Shown here: positions 1-9,684 of the stretch, one piece after another | How positions within the stretch are numbered: position 1 is the first letter of the stretch | How the letters are laid out: the number at the start of each line of letters is the position of its first letter | From: CAYPZL01 sp964415045 | Lineage (GTDB): Bacteria > Planctomycetota > Phycisphaerae > Sedimentisphaerales > Anaerobacaceae | Direction: 5' to 3' | Assembly: GCA_964415045.1 (NCBI GenBank) | Contig: CAYPZL010000071.1 | Location: 1-25,138 of the forward strand | DNA length: 25,138 nucleotides | The notes under the pieces: generated by a model | Told to the model about the DNA's origin: nothing | Database searches by the model: none | The model's input: the letters and a program-made list of their open reading frames with translations, nothing else | Position numbers and translations under genes: made by a program

Positions 1-428
1 AGGAGATTTTTCCTCCCTAAAGTAAGCCTAATCTCCATTTTGCAAAAGTTCAGTATGTAAACAAATGCCACGCGTGGGTCGTTATAAGGGCAATAACTCC
101 GCTGTCGCAGGGGTGATTCTGGCGCACTCTCGAGACTTTCTCGCGTTCGACAAAGCGTCCGGCCACGTTGCTGTATCAAGCGAGCGAATCGGCAATCCAC
201 ACGAACCGGAGCTCGTGAAGGCGGGGACGTGGGAAGGAGGCTGCCCGCAAGCCCCGGAGGCGCCTGCGGCGCACCCCCGACTGACGGGAAGACCGGGGGT
301 CGCATCTTGACGCCGTGCCGTTGTCAAGTGTCAACGGGCCGGTGTTTTCGCGAGGAGGAATTACGGCGGGACAGTGCCGGAATCGGCAGTCGCGTTCGAG
401 CTTGCGAAGCCTTGCGGACTGCGGGGGA
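1..428. other. Left-edge region without a supported gene
   Basis: Short open frames exist on both strands, but none has a convincing ribosome-binding site, a recognisable motif or a plausible composition. I see no tRNA-like fold and no repeat shared with the rest of the window. A short inverted repeat of G and C runs lies around 280-300, without a T tract. It may be the downstream or upstream flank of a gene beyond the left edge. Confidence 0.4.
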
Positions 429-719
429 TCAGAGGTCGTAGTGGTCTTCGGCGTGGATGCGGACGTTCTTTCGGTAGGCGTTGGCGTCGTCGGAGGTCAT
501 GCGGTCGAGGCGTTGCTGGGCCCAGAAGATCTTGACGGCGGTGACGCCGCAGCCGATGCCGGCGAAGAAGAACACAAACGCGGCCAGATAGGCGAAGAAC
601 TCGGGCAACGCGGCGATGAGCACGCCGAAACCGATCAGCAGCAGGCCCACGATCATAATCCCCGCCGCCACCGTCCGCGAGGCCTGCGAAAGCGTGTTGG
701 AGTAGAAGCGAAACACCAT
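429..719 (-). CDS. Small membrane protein of unknown function (96 aa)
   Basis: I do not recognise a family. Two adjacent hydrophobic segments (about residues 17-38 and 42-62) predict a two-helix inner-membrane hairpin. They are followed by a charged tail of about 30 residues (QQRLDRM, YRKNVRIHAEDHYDL). I chose the ATG at 719 rather than the GTG at 728, because GAGAGG lies 8 nt before the ATG and only 1 nt before the GTG. The gene lies just past the groEL terminator on the same strand. It is therefore expressed either by read-through or from a promoter inside the short gap that I could not identify. It could be a conserved planctomycete hypothetical protein. Confidence 0.7.
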   Translation of the reverse strand: MVFRFYSNTLSQASRTVAAGIMIVGLLLIGFGVLIAALPEFFAYLAAFVFFFAGIGCGVTAVKIFWAQQRLDRMTSDDANAYRKNVRIHAEDHYDL

Positions 720-748
720 CTCAGACACCTCTCAAAGGGCCGCCGATG

Positions 749-780
749 AAAAAAGAAGCGGGTCCCCTCGGGGACCCGCT
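749..780 (-). terminator. Rho-independent terminator of groES-groEL
   Basis: There is a perfect 10-bp stem (757-766 paired with 771-780, arm AGCGGGTCCC) with a 4-nt loop. On the minus strand it is followed by TTCTTTTTT (A run at 749-754 on the plus strand). It starts 14 nt after the groEL stop codon. Confidence 0.9.
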
Positions 781-793
781 CGGCGTTTGTCTG

Positions 794-2419
<1,626 letters not shown>

Positions 2420-2483
2420 GTTCTGCTTTCTCCTTTTGTTCTATGGGTTCGCGGATGACCCGTTCCACAGACATCCCGCCAGG

Positions 2484-2774
2484 TTATTTCTCGATGACCG
2501 CCATGATGTCCGACTCGTCCATGATCAAGTATTCCTTGCCGTCGATCTTGATCTCCGTTCCGGCGTAGCTGGTAAACAGCACAAGATCACCCTTCTTGAC
2601 CTGGACTTCCCTGCGGGTGCCGTCCTCAAGCAGCTTACCCTCGCCGACGCTGACGATCTTGCCCCGCTGCGGCTTCTCCTTGGCCGTGTCCGGCAGAACG
2701 ATCCCGCCGGCCGTCTTCGATTCCGCCTCGACGCGCTCAACCAGCACCTTATCTGCCAATGGTCGAATCTTCAT
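2484..2774 (-). CDS. groES: Co-chaperonin GroES (10 kDa chaperonin)
   Basis: This is the heptameric lid of the GroEL folding chamber. The 96-residue protein starts with the typical MKIRPLADKVLVERVE beta-strand and carries the mobile-loop region (ESKTAGGIVLPDTAKEKPQ) at about residues 17-35. It ends with the conserved EYLIMDESDIMAVIE segment. A GGAG ribosome-binding site precedes the ATG. It is the first gene of the groES-groEL pair. The receiver-like gene 2871-3284 lies 96 nt upstream in the same direction, with no obvious terminator between them, so co-transcription from the sigma-54 promoter further up is possible. I could not find a strong sigma-70 promoter in the 96-nt gap. Confidence 0.97.
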   Translation of the reverse strand: MKIRPLADKVLVERVEAESKTAGGIVLPDTAKEKPQRGKIVSVGEGKLLEDGTRREVQVKKGDLVLFTSYAGTEIKIDGKEYLIMDESDIMAVIEK

Positions 2775-2870
2775 CTGTCCGTGCTCCTTTCAAAACATGA
2801 TAGAGGTTTGATATTCCTTCGTTATCGACTTCTCCACCGTCTCCGGGAGACCGACTGTCTGTCAGGCCGG

Positions 2871-3284
2871 CTACCCCGAGAAGATATTGCTGTTGTATTT
2901 CTTGAGAAAAACCCGGTTGAGCAACTCGCGCAGGATCTCCATGTTCACCGGCTTGCCGACGACGCCGAAGACGTCAAGCTGCAACGCCTTGCCCAGCACA
3001 TCCTGATCGGCGTTTCGGGTCAGCAGGATGCACGGGACCAGCGGATAGTCCATGCGAATGATCTTGACGGTGGCCAGCCCGCTGGGGCGCTGGGCGTCCA
3101 TATCGACGATCGTGGCATGGATACGGCGCCGGCCGATGATGTGGACAAAATCCTGGGCGTCCTGGGCGACCATGAGATTCACCCCGCGCGGCTGAAAGAG
3201 ATTGCGCACCGCCTGCGGCCAGGCCCAGTCCGCCGCACTGGCTAAAACGTTCACCTCATCGAGTTGTGACCATTGAGCAACCAT
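2871..3284 (-). CDS. Degenerate response-regulator receiver-domain protein
   Basis: This is a single-domain protein of 137 residues resembling a CheY-type receiver. Visible landmarks are a beta-strand ending in a candidate phospho-acceptor (IVDMD, Asp61 or Asp63), a Thr after the next strand (ILLTR, Thr89) and the conserved Lys-Pro (VVGKPV, Lys111). The N-terminal acidic pair that binds Mg2+ in classical receivers is missing (VLASAADW), so phosphorylation is uncertain and the domain may be a pseudo-receiver. There is no DNA-binding output domain. A sigma-54 promoter lies immediately upstream and groES lies 96 nt downstream. A role in signalling linked to stress is inference from position only. 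Confidence 0.75.
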   Translation of the reverse strand: MVAQWSQLDEVNVLASAADWAWPQAVRNLFQPRGVNLMVAQDAQDFVHIIGRRRIHATIVDMDAQRPSGLATVKIIRMDYPLVPCILLTRNADQDVLGKALQLDVFGVVGKPVNMEILRELLNRVFLKKYNSNIFSG

Positions 3285-3308
3285 ACGTTTTCCGTCCTGT
3301 AGACCAGA

Positions 3309-3324
3309 TGCAAATACTGTGCCA
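3309..3324 (-). promoter_or_regulatory. Sigma-54 promoter (-24/-12)
   Basis: On the minus strand the sequence reads TGGCAC, 5 nt, TTGCA, an exact match to the RpoN consensus TGGCAC-N5-TTGCW. The predicted start is near 3298, which gives a 14-nt leader that begins with GGACGG and reaches the ATG at 3284. The geometry fits a dedicated promoter for the receiver-like gene. Confidence 0.75.
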
Positions 3325-3558
3325 GAAACCGAACGAAAACCCGAAAACAGCGTAACCCCATTCTTGACAAAGACTTACACCCACGCCCGCACGACCGGAG
3401 GACTCTGGCAAAATTGCAGCCTGCCCCCGCCGCTCTGCCACCCTGGCAGCCGGGACGCCCGCCGCGCGAGCCCCGGCGATCGGGTGGCAGTGAAGGACAA
3501 TGTCCAGGTTCCACAGGACTTTCACGGACACGGAAGCGGGCGTAGCGGCCTCTTGCGG
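3325..3558. other. Divergent intergenic region
   Basis: This non-coding stretch lies between the sigma-54 promoter (minus) and the prenyltransferase promoter (plus). An activator of the sigma-54 promoter would be expected to bind here, but I see no clear dyad-symmetric operator. Open frames crossing it have no start signals. Confidence 0.4.
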
Positions 3559-3586
3559 TTGACAGGCGGGGTGCAACCGCTAAAAT
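3559..3586 (+). promoter_or_regulatory. Sigma-70 promoter of the prenyltransferase gene
   Basis: TTGACA (3559-3564) is followed after 16 nt by TAAAAT (3581-3586). The start codon of the prenyltransferase gene lies 30 nt past the -10 box, preceded by TAGGAG. Confidence 0.65.
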
Positions 3587-3615
3587 CCCTTCCGTTAAAG
3601 CTTTAGGAGAATTGG

Positions 3616-4557
3616 ATGCCTATGAAGACTGCTTCGTTGCCAACCGGACTGGGTGTGATCTTGCTGGCTTCGCGGCCTCAGTATCTGGGGGCCAGCGCCG
3701 CGCCGGTGCTGGTAGGCTCGGCGTTGGGGTACGCCGTATCGGGCACGTTCGATGTGGCCCTGTTCACGCTGGCCCTGCTGGCGATCATGGCCCTGCATGG
3801 CGGCGCCAACATCGTCAACGACTATTTCGACCACCTCTCCCGCAACGACTGGCTCAACGAGAACCCGACCCCGTTCTCCGGGGGCGGGCGCTTCATCCAG
3901 AACGGCATCCTCACGCCCAAAGCCACGCTGCTGGCGGGTCTGGCGTATTTGGCCGTCGGATGCGGGATCGGCCTGATCATCGTTTTGCTGTCGCGCAGCC
4001 CGGTGGTCCTGGGCATCGGCCTGATCGGCGTGCTGGGAGCCTTTTTCTACACCGCCCGGCCCGTGCAGTATGGCTATCGCGGTGTGGGCGAGATCGCCAT
4101 CGGCCTGCTCTTCGGCGTGCTGCCGGTCTACGGCTCGTATTACCTCCAGGCCCGGTCGCTCGATGCCCTGCCGCTGCTGCCGGCCCTGGTCGTCGCGATC
4201 CTGATCTTCCTGGTGATCCTGATCAACGAGGTCCCCGACCTGCCGGCCGACAGCGCCGTCAACAAGCGCACGCTGGTGGTTTCCTTCGGCGTGCCCGCCT
4301 GTGTCCGCGTCTATCGCGCGACCCTGATTGCGACCTACGTCATGGCCGCGGCGATGCTGCTGCACCAGGCCACCTTCTTCGCCGGCCTCTTCTATCTCCT
4401 GACCCTGCCGCTGGCGGTCCTGGCTCTGCGCGCCGCCAACGCCGAAGACGTCACCCGCCCCGGCCAGTACCGCGCCAACCAGATCACCATCGCCCTGCAC
4501 AACATCGGCTCACTAACCCTCGCCGCCGGCCTCCTCACCCCCGGCCTGATCCACTGA
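3616..4557 (+). CDS. UbiA-family prenyltransferase, MenA-like
   Basis: This is an integral membrane prenyltransferase of the UbiA superfamily, which transfers a polyprenyl chain from its diphosphate to an aromatic or other acceptor. The 313-residue protein has eight to nine hydrophobic segments. It has the first Asp-rich site NDYFDH (about residue 67), the MenA-type loop NPTPFSGGGRFIQNG (about 83-97), and the second Asp site NEVPDLPAD (about 203-211). These features resemble 1,4-dihydroxy-2-naphthoate polyprenyltransferase (menaquinone synthesis) more than UbiA proper, but no other menaquinone gene is nearby, so the substrate is inferred. The ATG at 3616 follows TAGGAG at 7 nt; an in-frame ATG two codons later is possible. 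Confidence 0.85.
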   Translation: MPMKTASLPTGLGVILLASRPQYLGASAAPVLVGSALGYAVSGTFDVALFTLALLAIMALHGGANIVNDYFDHLSRNDWLNENPTPFSGGGRFIQNGILTPKATLLAGLAYLAVGCGIGLIIVLLSRSPVVLGIGLIGVLGAFFYTARPVQYGYRGVGEIAIGLLFGVLPVYGSYYLQARSLDALPLLPALVVAILIFLVILINEVPDLPADSAVNKRTLVVSFGVPACVRVYRATLIATYVMAAAMLLHQATFFAGLFYLLTLPLAVLALRAANAEDVTRPGQYRANQITIALHNIGSLTLAAGLLTPGLIH

Positions 4558-4621
4558 CGCTCCCTCCACCGACGGACGTTGCATTCTGGCCGGTACGCGT
4601 GTTACCATGGCGCAGGCTGTG

Positions 4622-4650
4622 GTGCTCGATGCTCCAGGAGAGTCGAGCAC
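4622..4650. repeat. Inverted repeat between prenyltransferase and lipoprotein genes
   Basis: GTGCTCGA (4622-4629) pairs exactly with TCGAGCAC (4643-4650), with an inner CTC/GAG helix. No T tract follows on either strand, so it is either a protein-binding dyad, a factor-dependent terminator hairpin or an RNA hairpin in the leader of the lipoprotein gene. Confidence 0.5.
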
Positions 4651-4725
4651 GGTGCAGGCGAAGAAGCGGTTGTGAAGCTTCGCTCCTGGTCCCGGCCGAA
4701 CACTTCGAGTCGAAAGGGAACAGAC

Positions 4726-5415
4726 ATGAAGACGAAAAAGCGGCTATTGAGACTCGAGTTGGCGGCGGCTTTCGTCCTGATCGCCACTTCCTGCGTTCCT
4801 GAATTCAAGAATCCGCTGCCCCCTCCCGCGGACGGCAAGGCCGACGAAGCCATCCTCGGCGTTTGGGAAACGCGCCCTGACGAAGGAAACGACCGGCAAC
4901 AGATATCGATCTTCGCCAACAAGTCCGGCGGAATCGACGTCGTATGCATCGCCGACATCGACTCCGAGGAGGGTCTCAGCGTCTCTGTCTTCAAAGGGCA
5001 CACCACCCGCATCGGGGAGGACAAGTTCCTCAGTCTGACGCCCCGAAAGCCGGAGAAGCGAGAGCCGCTCGACGAACCGGAAAAGCGAACGTATCTCATC
5101 GTCCCCTACGAGACCTCCGCTGAAAGCCTGGTCGTCAAAGTGTTCTCGCTTTCCGCTTTCCGACACATGATAGAACAAGGCGAGCTCGCCGGCGAAATCC
5201 GCGACGGGAAGTACCTCGACAGCGTCGTCGTCACCGCCTCGTCCAAGGAACTGGCCGCGGCGATCGCCCGAAAGGGCGTCCCTGCCCTCGTCGAAGAAGA
5301 CACCGAGCTGAAGTACCGAAAGCTGCATCAGCGCGACCGCAAGAAGAGCCTCGCAGACCAACGCCAAAGGAAAAGAGGAGAAAAGGGGTCAGGCTGTGAT
5401 CGTAAACATTTTTGA
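4726..5415 (+). CDS. Putative lipoprotein of unknown function (229 aa)
   Basis: The N-terminus has a basic region, a hydrophobic stretch and Cys23 in a weak lipobox (ATSC), suggesting export and lipid anchoring. The mature part is hydrophilic and begins with a Pro-rich linker (NPLPPPADGK). A beta-rich domain follows (ILGVWETRPDEG, then TYLIVPYETSAESLVVKVF), the kind of fold seen in small lipocalin-like planctomycete lipoproteins. I recognise no named family. The ATG at 4726 is preceded by AAGGGA; an upstream in-frame ATG at 4579 would add 49 residues without a signal peptide and is rejected. The last 30 or so residues (QRDRKKSLADQRQRKRGEKG) are very basic and run into sequence that looks intergenic, so the original stop may have been lost. 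Confidence 0.7.
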   Translation: MKTKKRLLRLELAAAFVLIATSCVPEFKNPLPPPADGKADEAILGVWETRPDEGNDRQQISIFANKSGGIDVVCIADIDSEEGLSVSVFKGHTTRIGEDKFLSLTPRKPEKREPLDEPEKRTYLIVPYETSAESLVVKVFSLSAFRHMIEQGELAGEIRDGKYLDSVVVTASSKELAAAIARKGVPALVEEDTELKYRKLHQRDRKKSLADQRQRKRGEKGSGCDRKHF

Positions 5416-5820
5416 CCATTCGCCACCGAGGGTTCTTCTGGAGACATGGAAGTCGCCTGGTTTGCGGTAACGGTCTCTGGGCGGGGGGGCCGGGGCGGTC
5501 GAAGCCGGGAGATCGGAAATCCCAAGCTCGAAATCCGAAAGACATCGGCCGGCCTGAGATTGAGCATGGAAATGACAAACGAACCCAATTTGCCGGATTT
5601 TGGGCCGGAAAATGGGGGCGGGCGGAAGAATGACCCCAATTTGGCTCCCGGATCGGGGTGGCGCGCGGTGCGGGTGGTCCGGCCGTCGCTGAGAAAGGCC
5701 GGAGGCGGGAGGAATTCCTGCCGTCTTCGGCCTCCGGCTTACAGCCTGTCTCGCCCGGGAAGGCCGGTCGCGGACGCGGCGGTGGCTCGTCCGCACGCGC
5801 CTGCCAGCCGGGTCCTGCGC
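5416..5820. other. Intergenic region with low-complexity, repeat-like sequence
   Basis: There is no credible gene. The region has short direct repetitions (AAATCC-type words around 5515-5540, and CCCAATTTG or CCAATTTGG twice at 5580-5650) and G runs. Open frames through it are rich in Arg, Gly and Pro and lack ribosome-binding sites. It separates the convergent lipoprotein gene and ilvN. Confidence 0.4.
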
Positions 5821-5853
5821 AAGAAAAAGGGCTGCGGTGGAGTTCCGCAGCCC
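5821..5853 (-). terminator. Rho-independent terminator of ilvB-ilvN
   Basis: On the minus strand, the arm GGGCTGCGG (9 bp, 5845-5853 with 5829-5837, 7-nt loop) is followed by TTTTTCTT. It lies 59 nt past the ilvN stop codon. Confidence 0.85.
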
Positions 5854-5911
5854 GTGGTCGCCTGCATTTCGGCTCGGTCCGGTGGTTGGGACCTGCCGAT
5901 TCGCCGTTTTG

Positions 5912-6400
5912 TTATGCTTCGCTTTTTGTCTGCCGGGGCATGGCGATGGTCCCGGTCCGGGCGACGTTCTTGATGCCGTAGGGCTTGCAGACGTTGATGA
6001 AGGCCTCGATCTTGGTTTCGGGCCCGCTGATCTCGATCATAAGGGACTTGGCGCCGATATCGACGACGCGGCCTCGGAACATCTCGATCAGGGCGAAGAT
6101 CTCCGGCCTTTTCTCGGGCGGCGCCGAAACCGTGATCAGCATGAGGTCCCGTGCCACGACCGGCTTGCCGACGTAGTCCTGGACCTTGACGACCGGGATG
6201 ATCTTCCCGAGCTGCTTTCGCACCTGTTCCAGGACCCGGTCGTCTCCGACGACGACAATCGTCATGCGGCTGAGCTTCGGATCTTCAGTGCGGCCGACGA
6301 CGAGCGAATCGATATTGAAGCCGCGGGCGGCGAACATTCCGGCGACGTGGGCCAGGACGCCCGGTTTGTTTTCGACGAGTGCGCTGATTATGTGCTTCAT
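5912..6400 (-). CDS. ilvN: Acetolactate synthase small (regulatory) subunit
   Basis: This is the regulatory subunit of acetohydroxyacid synthase, which activates the catalytic subunit and gives valine feedback inhibition. The 162-residue protein starts with the typical ACT domain (MKHIISALVENKPGVLAHVAGMF), including the NxPGVL turn and the RGFNIDSL segment that form the Val site. The C-terminal half (about residues 80-155) is the second ACT-like domain of this family, with the conserved FRGRVVDI stretch. It lies 27 nt after ilvB on the same strand and ends before a strong terminator, so ilvB-ilvN forms a two-gene operon for the first step of branched-chain amino-acid synthesis. The family is also called IlvH. 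Confidence 0.95.
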   Translation of the reverse strand: MKHIISALVENKPGVLAHVAGMFAARGFNIDSLVVGRTEDPKLSRMTIVVVGDDRVLEQVRKQLGKIIPVVKVQDYVGKPVVARDLMLITVSAPPEKRPEIFALIEMFRGRVVDIGAKSLMIEISGPETKIEAFINVCKPYGIKNVARTGTIAMPRQTKSEA

Positions 6401-6427
6401 GGGATACCCCGCTTTCTTTCACAAAGG

Positions 6428-8158
<1,731 letters not shown>

Positions 8159-8380
8159 ACGTAACTCCTTTCCTGAGTAACGTTTAGGGCTCCTACCATC
8201 AGGAGTCCGTTCGTCATTGCGGCAGGTCGCGGCGTTGTCAGGCGTTTCAGGCTGTCGGCCGGCTCTTGCCTGTAAAGAACCGCCGCCGCACCTGAAGATA
8301 CTGCCGAGGCCACGACTGCGTAATCGTCCCGACCGTTCGGGACACGTCAGGGTCTCATGCGGGCAACGCCCCGCACGAGG
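8159..8380 (-). promoter_or_regulatory. Structured leader RNA of ilvB (copy 1)
   Basis: This 5' untranslated region of about 220 nt contains, in transcript order: hairpin P1 (8370-8379 with 8354-8363, one mismatch); hairpin P2 (TCGGGAC/GTCCCGA, 8337-8343 with 8326-8332); a long-range helix P3 (8309-8315 with 8227-8233); and two competing 3' hairpins, GGGCTCC (8187-8193) with GGAGTCC (8202-8208, one mismatch) or CCTGA (8172-8176) with TCAGG (8199-8203). The last pairing touches the Shine-Dalgarno region. The same order recurs in copy 2. I found no T-box sequence (GGGTGGNACCRCG) and no leader peptide rich in Ile, Leu or Val. It may be a riboswitch, a protein-bound leader or an attenuator of a class I do not recognise. 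Confidence 0.65.
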
Positions 8381-8386
8381 GCCGGC

Positions 8387-8416
8387 ATCATATACCGGGT
8401 ACTTCCATGCTGTCAA
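8387..8416 (-). promoter_or_regulatory. Sigma-70 promoter of ilvB
   Basis: On the minus strand TTGACA (8411-8416) is followed after 18 nt by TATGAT (8387-8392). The predicted start is near 8380, about 220 nt before the ilvB ATG. Confidence 0.8.
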
Positions 8417-8459
8417 TACTTTCGACTTTTCGTTTCACCTTCTCCAGTGTTTCTGCCGG

Positions 8460-8684
8460 TCATTCGGCGGTTTCGAGGACGTCCCGCCCCTGCTCGTGGC
8501 ACGGAACCACCAAGCGAATCGGCGCGTCGTAAAGCCTGTCAAACAAAGGCAATACGGACGCCCCGATATAGCCGAAGACGGTTTCGACGCCCTGGCGCAG
8601 AAGGGCCTCGACGATGATTTCGGCACCGGTTGCCGAACGTGGGGGGCCGGGCGGACCGGCCGCGGAGGGACACTTCGATTGCAT
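8460..8684 (-). pseudogene. Truncated acetolactate synthase N-terminal fragment (74 codons)
   Basis: This short ORF is homologous to the first 67 or so residues of the neighbouring IlvB. By hand alignment 32 of 48 residues match from TGAEIIVEALL to PCHEQG, including FGYIG, VLPLFDRLYDAPIR and the TPP-activating Glu of HEQG. Directly after HEQG there is an extra G, homology stops, and the frame ends 7 codons later (RDVLETAE). The ORF has its own AGGAAAGG ribosome-binding site, its own promoter and its own leader. The rest of the enzyme is absent, so it cannot be catalytic. It is either the remnant of an old tandem duplication or a retained short ORF serving regulation of the downstream gene. 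Confidence 0.8.
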
Positions 8685-8902
8685 GGTACTTTCCTTTCCT
8701 GACCAACTCGTCGGGCTCCTACCGTCAGGGGCCCTTTGGTTATTCCGGCTCGCTGTGGCCTTGCGGGGCTGCTCCGGGCAACCAGCCGCTCCTGCTTCGA
8801 AGAACGACCCGTCGGCCCGAAGATACATACCCGGCCACAACCGCGCAACCATCCCGAACCCTCGGGATGAACCAAGTTGTAAACCTGCCTCCCGGCAGGC
8901 TT
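8685..8902 (-). promoter_or_regulatory. Structured leader RNA, copy 2, upstream of the truncated ilvB fragment
   Basis: This diverged copy of the ilvB leader has the same length and helix order: P1 (8894-8902 with 8881-8889), P2 (TCGGGAT/ATCCCGA, 8862-8868 with 8851-8857), and P3 (8833-8839 with 8754-8760). Two competing 3' hairpins follow: GGGCTCC (8713-8719) with GGGGCCC (8728-8734, one mismatch), or CCTGAC (8698-8703) with GTCAGG (8724-8729). P2 and P3 differ from copy 1 by paired changes. Sequences shared with copy 1 include the loop TACCRTCA and TCCTG beside the ribosome-binding site (plus-strand reading). Confidence 0.6.
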
Positions 8903-8908
8903 ACCCAG

Positions 8909-8938
8909 AGTATAGACTTGTTCGCCTGCCCCTGTCAA
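8909..8938 (-). promoter_or_regulatory. Sigma-70 promoter of the second ilvB leader
   Basis: On the minus strand TTGACA (8933-8938) is followed after 18 nt by TATACT (8909-8914), nearly identical in layout to the ilvB promoter at 8387-8416. The expected start at about 8902 coincides with the first base of hairpin P1. Confidence 0.8.
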
Positions 8939-9015
8939 CTGAATTCCAGGCGGGCGCCGCCCCCCCCCGTCGGGGCGTTTCCCCGCCGCCGGCGAGCACG
9001 ACGGCAAGAAGGTGG

Positions 9016-9043
9016 TTGCAGTTGCCCCGCCATCTGGTATAAT
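9016..9043 (+). promoter_or_regulatory. Promoter of the sigma/anti-sigma genes
   Basis: TTGCAG (9016-9021) is followed after 16 nt by TATAAT (9038-9043), with TGG just before the -10 box (extended -10). It diverges from the second ilvB leader promoter, about 80 nt away. Confidence 0.65.
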
Positions 9044-9135
9044 ACTTCAGGCGTTTGAGATGTGCTCCATCTCACCCGTGATGTTCTTCGTAGCGTGTTT
9101 TGGAGGCCCAAGGGGTCTCCGGGGAGCAAGCAACT

Positions 9136-9675
9136 GTGGTACGACTTGGCGCAAACGCCAAATGCACCTGCGGCAGAGTTGAAGCGGCCGCAAGAGTCTT
9201 TGCAGAGCACGGGACCTTTATCCGCGCCGTCATCCGGTTCCAGACCGACGACGAATCCCACGTTGATGATCTGTATCAGGAGTTCTTTCTAAAGCTCGTC
9301 TACAAGCCCCTGCCCCGCCGTCTGGGCAACGTCCGGAGCTATCTCTACCGCGCCATTACCAATGATGTGCTCGATTCAGCCCGTCGGCGACAGAGCTACC
9401 GCTATTATTTGAAAAAATATTCGAAAAAAATCCGGATTTCAGTCAACAAAAAGACTCCGAGAAACGCCTTCTTGGAAACTGAGGAATCAGATTCGCTGTT
9501 CAGCTTGCTCGCGAGGCAGCTGACACAGAGACAGTCGCAGGCCGTAACCATGCGGTATCGGGATAATTACAGTCTTTCCGAGATCGCGGCCGAGATGGGT
9601 ATTGCCCGGCAGACAGCCCGGCGGCATCTGTCCTTAGGAATAAGGCGTCTCAGAGCGATTTTAGCGATTGAATGA
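9136..9675 (+). CDS. RNA polymerase sigma-70 family (ECF-like) sigma factor
   Basis: This is a two-domain alternative sigma factor. Region 2 spans about residues 17-95 (VFAEHGTFIRAVIRF, then DDLYQEFFLKLVY and the DNA-melting segment NVRSYLYRAITNDVLDSARRR). Region 4 spans about 118-175, with a helix-turn-helix (YSLSEIAAEMGIARQTARRHLSLGIRRL). The linker is long and very basic (YRYYLKKYSKKIR), unusual for ECF factors. I prefer the GTG at 9136, behind GGGGAG at 9 nt (179 aa). A TTG at 9100 would give 191 aa without a ribosome-binding site. The anti-sigma-like gene starts 10 nt after the stop, so the two are co-transcribed and the membrane protein is the likely regulator of this factor. The target promoters are unknown. 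Confidence 0.85.
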   Translation: MVRLGANAKCTCGRVEAAARVFAEHGTFIRAVIRFQTDDESHVDDLYQEFFLKLVYKPLPRRLGNVRSYLYRAITNDVLDSARRRQSYRYYLKKYSKKIRISVNKKTPRNAFLETEESDSLFSLLARQLTQRQSQAVTMRYRDNYSLSEIAAEMGIARQTARRHLSLGIRRLRAILAIE

Positions 9676-9684
9676 GGGATTGCG

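Noticed and set aside
1..428. Short frames at 65-310 and 82-327
   Set aside because: They overlap on opposite strands, lack ribosome-binding sites and show no protein-like features.
2775..2870. CIRCE (HrcA operator) upstream of groES
   Set aside because: No TTAGCACTC-N9-GAGTGCTAA or near match is present.
8159..8416. An N-terminal extension of IlvB by 86 codons
   Set aside because: It would translate the promoter and structured leader. The ATG at 8158 has a good ribosome-binding site and matches family length.
8685..8902. T-box, AdoCbl, TPP or ykkC-type riboswitch for the ilvB leaders
   Set aside because: I searched by eye for the conserved sequences of these classes and found none.
8950..8985. 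GC-rich palindrome and C run near 8961-8985 as a terminator
   Set aside because: There is no T tract on either strand, and the place is between two divergent promoters.
9462..9477. A 15-nt word (GAGAAACGCCTTCTT) in the sigma gene, matching the second bipartite element
   Set aside because: Only one arm is present, it lies inside conserved-looking coding sequence, and the other arm is missing at the right spacing. It is probably coincidence.
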